Assembly: GCA_046328125.1 (NCBI GenBank)
Contig: JAXLXF010000035.1
Location: 1-64,000 of the forward strand
From: JADZEM01 sp046328125
GTDB lineage: Bacteria > Chloroflexota > UBA6077 > JACCZL01
Direction of reading: 5' to 3'
DNA length: 64,000 nt
Of the stretch, positions 25,872-33,376 are shown in pieces. Each line of letters opens with the position of its first letter. Position 1 is the stretch's first letter. Made by a program: the position numbers and the translations under genes. The notes below the pieces were generated by a model, which did not search any database, had not been told where the DNA came from, and saw nothing but the letters and a program-made list of their open reading frames with translations.

Positions 25872-26321
25872 ATGGACCATCTCGCATTCACGCGCTTCGG
25901 AAGAGCTCTCCTGCTGAGCATTACTCTGGTCACTGCCACCACGTTCCTCTCGACCGCGGTGTTGCACGTGCCCGGCACCGGCCCGACCATCGCCGAGGCG
26001 TCCGTTGCCCAGGAGAAGGACAAGGATCGTCCCAAGGGCAAGAACGAGGGCAACGACGACGACGCCGACCACCGCACGTCCGGTCAGGTGCTGGAGATCA
26101 ACACCCTCAAGGACCCGCCGGAGCTGGTGCTCGCGAGCGTGGATGGCCTGACCACCGTCCGCGTGCTCAAGACGGACGAGATCGCGATCAACGGCGTGCG
26201 CCTCGGCGACTACATCGAGGTGATCGGCGAGAAGATCGACGAGACGCTTTGGGAGGCCACCGAGCTGAGCGTGAGCGAGCACTACAAGGGCGACGACGGG
26301 GACAAGAAGAAGAAGAAGTAG
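25872..26321 (+). CDS. small secreted protein with poly-Lys tail (DUF5666-like)
   Basis: A 149-residue exported protein. GGAGG lies just upstream of ATG 25872, and a signal peptide follows (RFGRALLLSITLVTATTFLSTA). A charged linker (KDKDRPKGKNEGNDDDADH) leads to a small beta domain of about 70 residues (SGQVLEINTLKDPPELVLAS, then DEIAINGVRLGDYIEVIGEK) like the DUF5666/OB-type folds of secreted proteins. It ends in DDGDKKKKK. Function unknown; the tail could bind anionic polymers. Confidence 0.7.
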   Translation: MDHLAFTRFGRALLLSITLVTATTFLSTAVLHVPGTGPTIAEASVAQEKDKDRPKGKNEGNDDDADHRTSGQVLEINTLKDPPELVLASVDGLTTVRVLKTDEIAINGVRLGDYIEVIGEKIDETLWEATELSVSEHYKGDDGDKKKKK

Positions 26322-26355
26322 CCCCTCCGGTCCCCAGCGGGCCGTGCACTGTCCA

Positions 26356-26402
26356 GAACGCCCGCGCTACCTGTCCAAAGAGACAGGCCAGCGCGGGCGT
26401 TC
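26356..26402 (+). terminator. strong two-tier hairpin after the small secreted protein gene
   Basis: GAACGCCCGCGCT (26356-26368) pairs perfectly with AGCGCGGGCGTTC (26390-26402), and inside CCTGTC pairs with GACAGG. It begins 34 bp after the stop codon and lacks a T-run. Confidence 0.6.
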
Positions 26403-26486
26403 CTCGTCGGTATCATCGAGTGAGGACAGCACGCGGGACTGGCCGCGACGTACCGCTCGCCAGCGCCCGCCTTCGGAGGCTCGACC

Positions 26487-28349
26487 GTGGTAGTGACGGA
26501 TGCCGATCTGGTCCGCGCGGGATCGCTCGAAGAGCTCACACAGAAGGGCTGCCTCGTCGTCGGGGTGGGCGGCCACACCGTCGCCGTCTTCTGGCACGAG
26601 GGCCGCGCCTGGGCCGTAGACAACCGCTGCCCGCACATGGGGTTCCCGCTCAGCCGGGGGACCGTCTGCGAGGGCTTGCTCACCTGTCACTGGCACAACG
26701 CGCGCTTCGACCTCGCCTCCGGCGGCACCCTCGATCCGTTCGCCGACGACGTCCGCGCCTTCCGGACCGTCGTCCAGGACGGCCAGGTGCTCGTGGACGT
26801 CAGCCCCGAAACTGGCGATCGCGCGGCCCACTGGCGCAAGCGGCTGGAAGAGGGGCTCGAAGACGACCTCTCGCTGGTGATCGCCAAAGCCGTGCTGGCG
26901 CTGCTCCAGGGCGGGACCGACCCACGCGAGATCGTGAGAATCGGCGCGCGCCACGGCGCACGCTACCGCGCCCGAGGCTGGAGCCAGGGGCTGACCATCC
27001 TGACTGCGATGGCCCACGTCCTGCCCGTCCTCCACCCCGACGAGCGCCCGCTCGCGCTGTATCACGGCCTGGTCCGCGTGGCCGAGGACTGCGCCGGCCA
27101 GCCGCCCCGCTTCGACCTGGAGCCGCTGCCTACCGCCAACCTGCCACTGGATCGGCTCGAAGCGTGGTTCCGTCAGGCTGTCAACGTCCGCGACTCGGAC
27201 GGCGCCGAGCGCACCCTCCGGACCGCCATCGCCGGCGGCGCCGAGCCCCGCGCCCTGGCGGACCTGCTGTTCGCCGCCGCCACCGACCACTACTATCTGG
27301 ATGCCGGGCACGTCCTGGACTTTGTCAACAAGGCGTGCGAGCTGCTGGACCTGCTCGGCTGGGAGGAGGCGCCCGCGATCCTGCCGAGCCTGGTGGACGG
27401 CCTCTGCCGGGCGCAGCGCAGCGAGGAGCAGAAGGCGTGGCGCTACCCCGTCGATCTGACGGCGCTGCTGGAGCCGGCCTTCAGGGAGCTGCCGTCGCTG
27501 ATCGGGGAGGCGGTCGCGAGCGCGGCGGACGGCGCCCAGCTGGACGACGCCCAGTTCGACGGCCTGGTTCGGGCCATCCTCGGCGACGAGCCCGGTGAGG
27601 CGGTCGCGGCGCTTCTCGACGCCCTCCGTCGTGGCGTCGCGCTGGCCGAGCTCGGGCAGGCCGTCGCGCACGCCTCCAGCCTGCGGATCGCCCGCTTCCC
27701 GACCTCCAACGAATTCGGGGACTGGGACACCGTCCACAACACGTTCAGCTCCTGCAACGCGCTGCACCAGGCGTTGCTGCGCGCGCCCTCCGCCGAGCTG
27801 GCGCGCGGGCTGTTCCACGCCGCGATGCGGATCTACCTGGACCGGTTCCTGAACGTGCCGCCGGCGCGGCTGCCAGACGAGCAGCCCCGTGCCACTGCTG
27901 CTGCCGGCCCCAGCCCGGCCAACGGCTCGAACGCCAACACCAACGGCGCAGCCACCATCGCCGACGCCACGGCAGGCGCCGGCCCGGCCGCCCTGCTCGA
28001 CCTCCTGGACCGCGAGCAGCAGGTCGCCCCCGCCGCACGGCTCGTGGACGGGCACCTCGCCGCCGGCCAGGCCTGCCCCGACGAAGGAGGGGATGCCGCC
28101 CTCATCGAGATGCTAGGACGGGCCGTCCTCCGCGAGGACGCCGACTTCCACGACTACCAGGAGCTGGAAGGCGGCTGGCGGCAGTACGTGGCGCTTCGAG
28201 ACACCCGTCCCCAGGCGGCGCGGCGGGCACTGGTCGCCATGATCCGCTACGAGGCGGCCCACTGCCCGACCTCCCGCGCGATGCGCCAGACCTACCAGAT
28301 CGCGCTCCGGCTCCAGCGCGGTGACGCGCTCTACCAGGAGGAGGCGTAG
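26487..28349 (+). CDS. Rieske [2Fe-2S] protein fused to a long uncharacterised helical domain
   Basis: A 620-residue soluble protein. The N-terminal 105 residues are a Rieske ferredoxin-like domain with cluster ligands in CPH (C48, H50) and CHWH (C67, H70). Residues 120-460 form an Ala/Leu-rich helical domain with scattered His and acids (DHYYLDAGHVLDF, DWDTVHNTFSSCNALHQALL), followed by a low-complexity Ala/Asn/Gly linker (about 470-500) and a C-terminal helical part (500-620). Together they suggest an oxygenase or electron-transfer enzyme whose second domain may bind a metal. Questin-oxidase-like families are worth testing; I cannot assign one. GTG start with GGAGG 7 nt upstream. Confidence 0.8.
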   Translation: MVVTDADLVRAGSLEELTQKGCLVVGVGGHTVAVFWHEGRAWAVDNRCPHMGFPLSRGTVCEGLLTCHWHNARFDLASGGTLDPFADDVRAFRTVVQDGQVLVDVSPETGDRAAHWRKRLEEGLEDDLSLVIAKAVLALLQGGTDPREIVRIGARHGARYRARGWSQGLTILTAMAHVLPVLHPDERPLALYHGLVRVAEDCAGQPPRFDLEPLPTANLPLDRLEAWFRQAVNVRDSDGAERTLRTAIAGGAEPRALADLLFAAATDHYYLDAGHVLDFVNKACELLDLLGWEEAPAILPSLVDGLCRAQRSEEQKAWRYPVDLTALLEPAFRELPSLIGEAVASAADGAQLDDAQFDGLVRAILGDEPGEAVAALLDALRRGVALAELGQAVAHASSLRIARFPTSNEFGDWDTVHNTFSSCNALHQALLRAPSAELARGLFHAAMRIYLDRFLNVPPARLPDEQPRATAAAGPSPANGSNANTNGAATIADATAGAGPAALLDLLDREQQVAPAARLVDGHLAAGQACPDEGGDAALIEMLGRAVLREDADFHDYQELEGGWRQYVALRDTRPQAARRALVAMIRYEAAHCPTSRAMRQTYQIALRLQRGDALYQEEA

Positions 28350-28396
28350 GTTACCTCACCCCCGTCGGCGTACACTTGACGGCGAGGTGCCGCCCC

Positions 28397-29020
28397 ATGG
28401 TCACATGTACAGAAGCGCCCGTCATCCTCGAATCCGGCGACTGCATGACGCGCGAGGAGTTTCATCGCCGGTACCTCGCCCGCCCGGACATCAAGAAGGC
28501 CGAGCTGGTCGAGGGAGTCGTCTTCGTCGGTGGGCGCGTGCGGGCTTCGCATGGGGAAGCGAACGCGTTCATCGCGGCCTGGCTGGGCAGTTTTGCCATG
28601 CATGCGCCAGATGTCCACGTCGGGCTGCACGCCACGGTGATCCTCGACGAGCGCAACGAGGTTCAGCCGGACGTACTGGCGTGGCGCCCAGCGCCGGGCG
28701 ATGCTCACCTGACCGAGGACGGCTTTCTTCACGGGCCGCTTTCGCTCGTAGTGGAGGTGGCCGCCAGCTCGGTCTCGTACGACCTGCACCAGAAGAAGGA
28801 GGCGTACCGCCGAAACGGCGTTCGCGAGTACGTCGTCTGGCGGGTGCTGGACCGCGCCATCGACTGGTTCCGTCTCCAGGACGGTGAGTACGTCCTGATC
28901 CCGCCAGACGGGGACGGCGTCGTCGAGAGCGAGCAGTTCCCCGGCCTGCGCCTGCACGTCCAGAGCCTGCTGGCCGGCGACATGGCGGCGGTCATCGCCC
29001 GGCTGGGCAGCGGCGCCTGA
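28397..29020 (+). CDS. Uma2 family (DUF820) putative restriction-endonuclease-fold protein
   Basis: A 207-residue protein of the Uma2 family, a PD-(D/E)XK-fold group abundant in Cyanobacteria and Chloroflexota with no settled role. The pattern KAELVEGVVFVGGRV, the core acidic motif EVQPDVLAW, then LVVEVAASSVSYDLHQKKEAY (Glu, Asp and Lys of the nuclease core) and YVVW are all present, so the active site looks intact. ATG 28397 has GAGGTG 7 nt upstream. Confidence 0.88.
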   Translation: MVTCTEAPVILESGDCMTREEFHRRYLARPDIKKAELVEGVVFVGGRVRASHGEANAFIAAWLGSFAMHAPDVHVGLHATVILDERNEVQPDVLAWRPAPGDAHLTEDGFLHGPLSLVVEVAASSVSYDLHQKKEAYRRNGVREYVVWRVLDRAIDWFRLQDGEYVLIPPDGDGVVESEQFPGLRLHVQSLLAGDMAAVIARLGSGA

Positions 29021-29077
29021 TCGCGCACGAGCGATCGCGCAAGAGCGGCCGCGTACGAGCGATCGCGCACGAGCGAC

Positions 29078-29184
29078 CGTGGGTTGAAACCCACGCCTAC
29101 AATCAGCTGTCGCTCTGCGACAGGATGGCGTGCTTCGGCGTCGCAGCGCGACGCCATGATTGTAGGCGGGGCTTTCAAGCCCCG
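29078..29184. repeat. four-hairpin repeat element, family A, copy 2 (107 bp)
   Basis: CGTGGGTTGAAACCCACG (29078-29095), arm CCTACAATCA (29096-29105), hairpin CTGTCGCTCTGCGACAG (29107-29123), hairpin CGTCGCAGCGCGACG (29139-29153), arm TGATTGTAGG (29157-29166), hairpin CGGGGCTTTCAAGCCCCG (29167-29184). The two arms are perfect reverse complements and would close a junction around the two inner hairpins. An array of GCGATCGCGCACGA-like repeats (29021-29075) precedes it. Confidence 0.9.
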
Positions 29185-29406
29185 ACGAGGAAACGGCGGC
29201 CAATCGTGCCGTTGCTGGCCCCCGACGAGGCCGTCGCCGGCCCGATCGTGCCGTTCCCGGCACCGAACGGTCGGGCAGCATCCACCGTCAGGGCCGGGCT
29301 ACCATGCCTGTAACAGTCCCATGACGCAGCTGCGAATACCGCTGTCCTGGGAGGCATCCGGCGGGGGCTGTGGTACACTTCGCCAAACATCCAGAGGTAC
29401 GGTCTC

Positions 29407-29664
29407 ATCATTCCAGATAACCCAAACTGGCACCGTTCCAAAGGATGGTGCCCCTTCTACAGGGAGCGCTGGGCTATCGGCCAGGAGCCGGATGGTCAGG
29501 GCGGGCGGCTGCTCTACCAGATCATCTGCCTCCAGAACACGCCGCCCGAGACCGAGGCCGAGCAGGCAGACTGCATGAAGGCCCGCTCGGCGTGCTGGCG
29601 CAACCAGCCACAGCGCAAGTCGTCGTCCCGCAAGAAGGAGAAGGCAACGACCAGCACGGCCTGA
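29407..29664 (+). CDS. Cys/Trp-rich microprotein with no canonical start codon
   Basis: This frame has clear GC-rich third positions and codes for about 85 residues (IIPDNPNWHRSKGWCPFYRE at the start; RRLLYQIICLQ-like core; ADCMKARSACWR later; a Lys/Ser/Thr-rich end). Four cysteines and four tryptophans suggest a small metal- or disulfide-stabilised protein. The frame is open back to 29314 but has no ATG, GTG or TTG before the conserved-looking part. AGAGG (29393-29397) lies 9 nt before ATC 29407 and 12 nt before ATT 29410, and TACACT (29374-29379) could be the -10 box. The start may be ATC or ATT, or CTG 29368. No family recognised. Confidence 0.5.
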   Translation: MIPDNPNWHRSKGWCPFYRERWAIGQEPDGQGGRLLYQIICLQNTPPETEAEQADCMKARSACWRNQPQRKSSSRKKEKATTSTA

Positions 29665-29707
29665 GCCCCGGGCCTGACCGCTTGTTGCCGGGCGAGCCTG
29701 ACATCCC

Positions 29708-31246
29708 GTGTCTCCGCTGACCATCGCGTTCCTCGGCGACACCATCCTGGGCGACCAGCTCCAGCACGTGGTGCGACGGCACGGCTACGTCCATGTGCTC
29801 GGGGGGATCGCCCCGTTGCTGGCCCGCGCGGATTTCACCGTCGTCAACCACGAGGGCGCCCTGGTAGACGAACGTGGCGGCCCGCCGGAGTCGCCCCACC
29901 GCACTCAATACTGGATGCGCGCCGACCGCGACTCCGCCGCCGCCCTCGCGAAGCATGGCGTCCGAGTCGCAAGTCTCGGCAACAACCACGTCCTGGATCA
30001 CGGGCTGGACGGGCTGGCTTCCACCATTGAGGCGCTCGAAGATGCCGGGATCCAGTATTGCGGGGCCGGTCTCACCGAGGCCGAAGCCCGCCGGCCGGCT
30101 GTCGTCGCGGCCGGCGGCGTGCGCGTCGGGTTCGTCTCCTGCATCCAACCGTACGAGATGTACGCCTCCTGGCTCTACGCCGACTCAGCGCGCGGCGGCT
30201 GCAACCTCCTGCGTGAGAATGCCCTCCGAGACGATCTGGACCGTCTCGCACCGCTCGCGGACATCCGGATCGTGCTGGTGCACTGGGGCCGCAACTACCG
30301 CCCGCTCGCGCGCTCCCAGCGCCGTTGGGCGCCGGAGCTCGTGGCGGCCGGCGCGGACCTCGTGATCGGTCACCACCCGCACGTCGTGCATCCCGTGGAC
30401 CTGCTGGACGGCGTCCCGGTCCTCTACAGCCTTGGGAACGGCCCGTTCGGGATGACCGGCCGCTTCGAGAGCCACGGGCGGCTGCCATACGGGCTGGTGG
30501 CACTGGTCGAGATCGAGCCGCCGGGCCAGATCGCTGCCCTGGAGCTACACGCCATCGACGTCGCCAACACCCGCGTGTCCCTCCGCCCAACGCCGCTCCC
30601 GTCTGAGACCGCGCTCCCGTTCCTGCGCTCGCTGACCTCGCCGGAGCACCGCTGGTACGTGCGCGGCGCCGCCCTCCGCATCGACCTTCCCCCGCTAGCG
30701 GGGCTCCTGGGGGCCGATCAGCTTCGCCATCCGAATCCAGGCCAGGGTGTTGTCCAGCAGCGGCCCGTGCCCGAGCGGCACGCCCGCCCCGCTGCTCCCG
30801 AACGAGACCACGTTCTTACCGCTCAGGACGTGCCAATCGACCTCGCGGGGCGGCGCGATGACGGCATCGGCGGGGGTGACCACCGCGTCCTCCGAGTCCG
30901 CCAACGTCAGCAGGTTCACGCCTTGCGACCGCAGCCGCTCGGCCTGCCGGGTCACCGCCGCCCGGTGGCGCGGATCGCTGCCACGCCGGATCAGCTCCTG
31001 GACGCTCTCGCCGCTCGGCAGCAGCACCCCGAACCCGAGCGCGCTCAAGAGGTCGCCTTCCAGGCCCAGGTCTGTCCCGAACAGCGGCGCGGCCAGGGTG
31101 ATCAATGTGGCGATCCGGCCCTGCCAGCGCTCCGGCTCGCCGAACAGCAGCGCACCAGACGCCTCGAACAGCGCCACCCCGCCCAGGCTGTACCCGATCA
31201 GGTGGTAGCGGGTGTCGTCCGGCAGCACCGAGCGGTACCAACGTAG
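29708..31246 (+). CDS. CapA-like metallophosphoesterase, 3' end apparently extended by a frameshift
   Basis: Residues 1-330 are a CapA/PgsA-type calcineurin-like phosphoesterase, a family linked to poly-gamma-glutamate or capsule synthesis: GDTILGD, NHEGALV, SLGNNHVLDHG, VLVHWGRNY, IGHHPHVVHP and LYSLGNGPFG supply the metal-binding Asp, Asn and His residues. After about residue 332 the frame stays open for 550 bp opposite the hydrolase gene at 30695, with Arg/Gln-rich, non-family sequence. One fewer C in the run CCCCC at about 30689-30693 would bring a TAG at 30696-30698 into frame, sharing the palindrome CTAG with the opposite gene's stop. The true gene probably ends there. GTG start, no clear ribosome-binding site. 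Confidence 0.75.
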   Translation: MSPLTIAFLGDTILGDQLQHVVRRHGYVHVLGGIAPLLARADFTVVNHEGALVDERGGPPESPHRTQYWMRADRDSAAALAKHGVRVASLGNNHVLDHGLDGLASTIEALEDAGIQYCGAGLTEAEARRPAVVAAGGVRVGFVSCIQPYEMYASWLYADSARGGCNLLRENALRDDLDRLAPLADIRIVLVHWGRNYRPLARSQRRWAPELVAAGADLVIGHHPHVVHPVDLLDGVPVLYSLGNGPFGMTGRFESHGRLPYGLVALVEIEPPGQIAALELHAIDVANTRVSLRPTPLPSETALPFLRSLTSPEHRWYVRGAALRIDLPPLAGLLGADQLRHPNPGQGVVQQRPVPERHARPAAPERDHVLTAQDVPIDLAGRRDDGIGGGDHRVLRVRQRQQVHALRPQPLGLPGHRRPVARIAATPDQLLDALAARQQHPEPERAQEVAFQAQVCPEQRRGQGDQCGDPALPALRLAEQQRTRRLEQRHPAQAVPDQVVAGVVRQHRAVPT

Positions 31247-31531
31247 CCCCCGCCCGACGTGCGCCGTCACGTCCGAAATGACCGCTTCGCAGTGGATCGA
31301 GTCGTACGGAATCGGCCGCCAGCCCTCCACGTCCTGGACCGAGCTGTAGCTGACCTCCAGGAAATCGCCGACCTCGTACCCCTGGGTGGTGGTCAGGTAG
31401 CGCAGAAAACCGCCAAAACGGTCCAGCGCCTCACCACTGCGGCTGAGCATCCCGGCCGCCAGCACGATCTTGTTCCGGCCGCGCGTGTTCAGCCGCCGCC
31501 CGGTCTGCCAGTCGTCCACCCAGTCATTCAT
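30695..31531 (-). CDS. alpha/beta-hydrolase (lipase-like)
   Basis: A 278-residue hydrolase with nucleophile elbow GYSLGG (Ser in YHLIGYSLGGVALFE) and candidate later triad residues in LADSEDAVVTP (Asp) and PLGHGPLLDN (His). There is no signal peptide. The family acts on esters, lipids or thioesters; the substrate is unknown. Its start is 18 bp from the stop of the GNAT gene on the same strand, so the two are probably co-transcribed. The stop overlaps the presumed CapA stop through CTAG. Confidence 0.85.
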   Translation of the reverse strand: MNDWVDDWQTGRRLNTRGRNKIVLAAGMLSRSGEALDRFGGFLRYLTTTQGYEVGDFLEVSYSSVQDVEGWRPIPYDSIHCEAVISDVTAHVGRGLRWYRSVLPDDTRYHLIGYSLGGVALFEASGALLFGEPERWQGRIATLITLAAPLFGTDLGLEGDLLSALGFGVLLPSGESVQELIRRGSDPRHRAAVTRQAERLRSQGVNLLTLADSEDAVVTPADAVIAPPREVDWHVLSGKNVVSFGSSGAGVPLGHGPLLDNTLAWIRMAKLIGPQEPR

Positions 31532-31549
31532 CGACCGGATTATAGAAAC

Positions 31550-32422
31550 TCAGCGCGCCGCGCCCGGCCCTGCCAGCAGCGTCGCGTGCCGCCGATACCC
31601 GATCCGCGTGTACGCCGCCAGCGCCGGGATGTTGCTCTCCCGCACGTCCAGCACCACATCCTGGGCGCCATCCGCCATCAACTGCCGCGTCAGCGCAGCC
31701 GTCACCGCCCCGGCCAGCCCCCGACCACGCCAGGCCGGGTCCACCAGCACGCCCTGAACGACGGACAGCCCATCGCGCGGCGGTCCCAGCACGTGCTCCG
31801 CCACCGCCACCAGCCGCTCGCCATCCCGAATGCCGACGTACCGATACCCCATCCGCAACCGGCTCGCCTGGAACCGAGACTCCGGCCAGATCGCGTAGAG
31901 CGCCGCCAGCGCGCCCGCGTCCCGCTGGTCGAGCGACACCACCTCTTCGGCCTGGGGCGGCATCCGCAGCTCGCCCGGGGTCACGTGCATCCGCACGATC
32001 GGCTCCAGCCACTCGAAGCGATAGCGCGCCGTCAGCAGCCGCTCGGCTGGCGGCAGGATCCGCACGAACGCCCGACTCGGCAGCGCCACGCTCCGCAGCA
32101 TCCGCTCCAGCGCCGAAACGTCGCCGAACGCCTGGACGCCGCCGCCCCAGCCCGGGTGGTCGAACACCCACAGCCCGGCCTCCACCCCGTCCCGGAGCGC
32201 GGTGCGAGCAGCTGCGTCGGACGCGCCCGTCAGGCTGTCCCGCTCCGGGCTCGGCTCGCCGTCCACCCAGAGCCGGACGTACGGCCACTCTCGTGCCCCA
32301 AGGGTGCAGAGCGGCCAGGCCCAGAGTGGCACGTCGCGGCTCAGGTACGCTCGTGCCGCTGCCGCGTTGGCGAGGAGCCTCACTGCTTTCGCCCTCTCTG
32401 CCCCAGTTCGCCAGGATACCAC
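31550..32422 (-). CDS. GNAT family N-acetyltransferase
   Basis: A protein of about 290 residues with a C-terminal GNAT domain: the acetyl-CoA loop VDPAWRGRGLAGAVTAALTRQ is a textbook motif A, followed by DVRESNIPALAAYTRIGYRR (motif B). The N-terminal 150 residues look like a degenerate second GNAT half, as in tandem GNAT proteins. GTG 32422 is the longest start; GTG 32383 is possible. It heads a two-gene operon with the hydrolase. The acceptor is unknown. Confidence 0.85.
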   Translation of the reverse strand: MVSWRTGAERAKAVRLLANAAAARAYLSRDVPLWAWPLCTLGAREWPYVRLWVDGEPSPERDSLTGASDAAARTALRDGVEAGLWVFDHPGWGGGVQAFGDVSALERMLRSVALPSRAFVRILPPAERLLTARYRFEWLEPIVRMHVTPGELRMPPQAEEVVSLDQRDAGALAALYAIWPESRFQASRLRMGYRYVGIRDGERLVAVAEHVLGPPRDGLSVVQGVLVDPAWRGRGLAGAVTAALTRQLMADGAQDVVLDVRESNIPALAAYTRIGYRRHATLLAGPGAAR

Positions 32423-32537
32423 GTGACAGGAACGAATCTGCCGCCTCCGAGTCGCATGTCAAGGGGTTGCGATTCTGTACACTCCGTCGGTCGCCGGCCT
32501 CGCCCGCTCGGCCCCGCGTTCGGTACCCTCATGCCCC

Positions 32538-33299
32538 ATGACGACAGACAATCAGCAGCCACCCCCGCGTGCCGTCATCTTCGATCTTGGCGGCACCCTC
32601 GTGGACTGGCCGGATTGGGAGGAGGACGCACCACGGCGCTGGGCGCTCTCCTGGGACGCGCTGACCGCCGCGCTGCCCCACGCCACCTGGCCGCATCGAG
32701 ACGAGTACGTCGCCGCCATGCGTGCCGCCGAGCTGGCCCACTGGAGTCGCGTGGACGACGAGCACTGGAGCGGCCCCGCCTCGGGGGTGCTGCGCGACGG
32801 CTTTCACCGCCTCGGGCGCCACGTCCACGAAGCGGAGCTCACCGCCGCCCTGGACGGCTACGCCCGCGCCGTGGACGGCTGGGCGCTTCTGGAGCCCGGC
32901 GCCCGCGAGACGCTCCAGCTGCTGCGAGAGCGCGGCTATCGTCTCGGGCTGCTCTCCAACACCTGGTGGGCCGCCGATTGGCACAATGCGGATCTGGCCA
33001 CGCATGGCCTCGCCGAGTACCTGGACGAGCTGGTCTACACCTCGGACCAGCCCCACTCCAAGCCCCACCCGTCCGTCTTCCAGGCCGTCGCCGGCCTGCT
33101 GGACGTCGATCCCGCCGCCTGCGTCATGATCGGCGACCGCCTCCTGGACGACGTCGGCGGGGCGCTCGGGGTCGGGATGCGCGCGGTCTGGAAAGAGAAC
33201 ACGAAGCCGTGGCCGCGCCCAGACGGCATCACCCCGACGGCCACCGTCTGCCACCTCGCCGAGCTGCCGCCGCTCGTCCAGTCCTGGGGCGGCCGGTAG
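32538..33299 (+). CDS. HAD superfamily hydrolase
   Basis: A 253-residue HAD phosphatase-like enzyme. Motif I is IFDLGGTLVD, in which the second Asp of DxDGT is Gly (DLGGT, as in many L-2-haloacid dehalogenase-type and phosphoglycolate phosphatase-like members). Motif II is LGLLSNTWW, motif III is the Lys in SKPHP, and motif IV is MIGDRLLDD. The helical cap (20-100) makes it a C1-type HAD. A TACCCT box lies 8 nt before the ATG. It converges on rpiB across a type D hairpin. Confidence 0.9.
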   Translation: MTTDNQQPPPRAVIFDLGGTLVDWPDWEEDAPRRWALSWDALTAALPHATWPHRDEYVAAMRAAELAHWSRVDDEHWSGPASGVLRDGFHRLGRHVHEAELTAALDGYARAVDGWALLEPGARETLQLLRERGYRLGLLSNTWWAADWHNADLATHGLAEYLDELVYTSDQPHSKPHPSVFQAVAGLLDVDPAACVMIGDRLLDDVGGALGVGMRAVWKENTKPWPRPDGITPTATVCHLAELPPLVQSWGGR

Positions 33300-33300
33300 C

Positions 33301-33376
33301 GAGGAGCCAGGAGTCAGGAGCTAGGAGTCAGGAGATTCCGCGTCTACTGGCTCCTGGCTCCTGGCTCCTGACTCCT
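33301..33376. repeat. inverted array of a short GGAGTCA-type repeat (type D) between converging genes
   Basis: The left side (33301-33334) repeats GGAGCCA/GGAGTCA/GGAGCTA; the right side (33348-33376) repeats the complement CTGGCTC/CTGACTC. The hairpin starts right after the HAD stop and runs into the last codons of rpiB, so the right arm is translated on the minus strand. It is probably a bidirectional terminator. Confidence 0.85.

Noticed and set aside
29185..29313. Short repeated coding-like stretch (PIVPLLAPDEAVAG / PIVPFPAPNG)
   Set aside because: The frame begins inside the non-coding family A element, has no ribosome-binding site and is too short to separate from chance.
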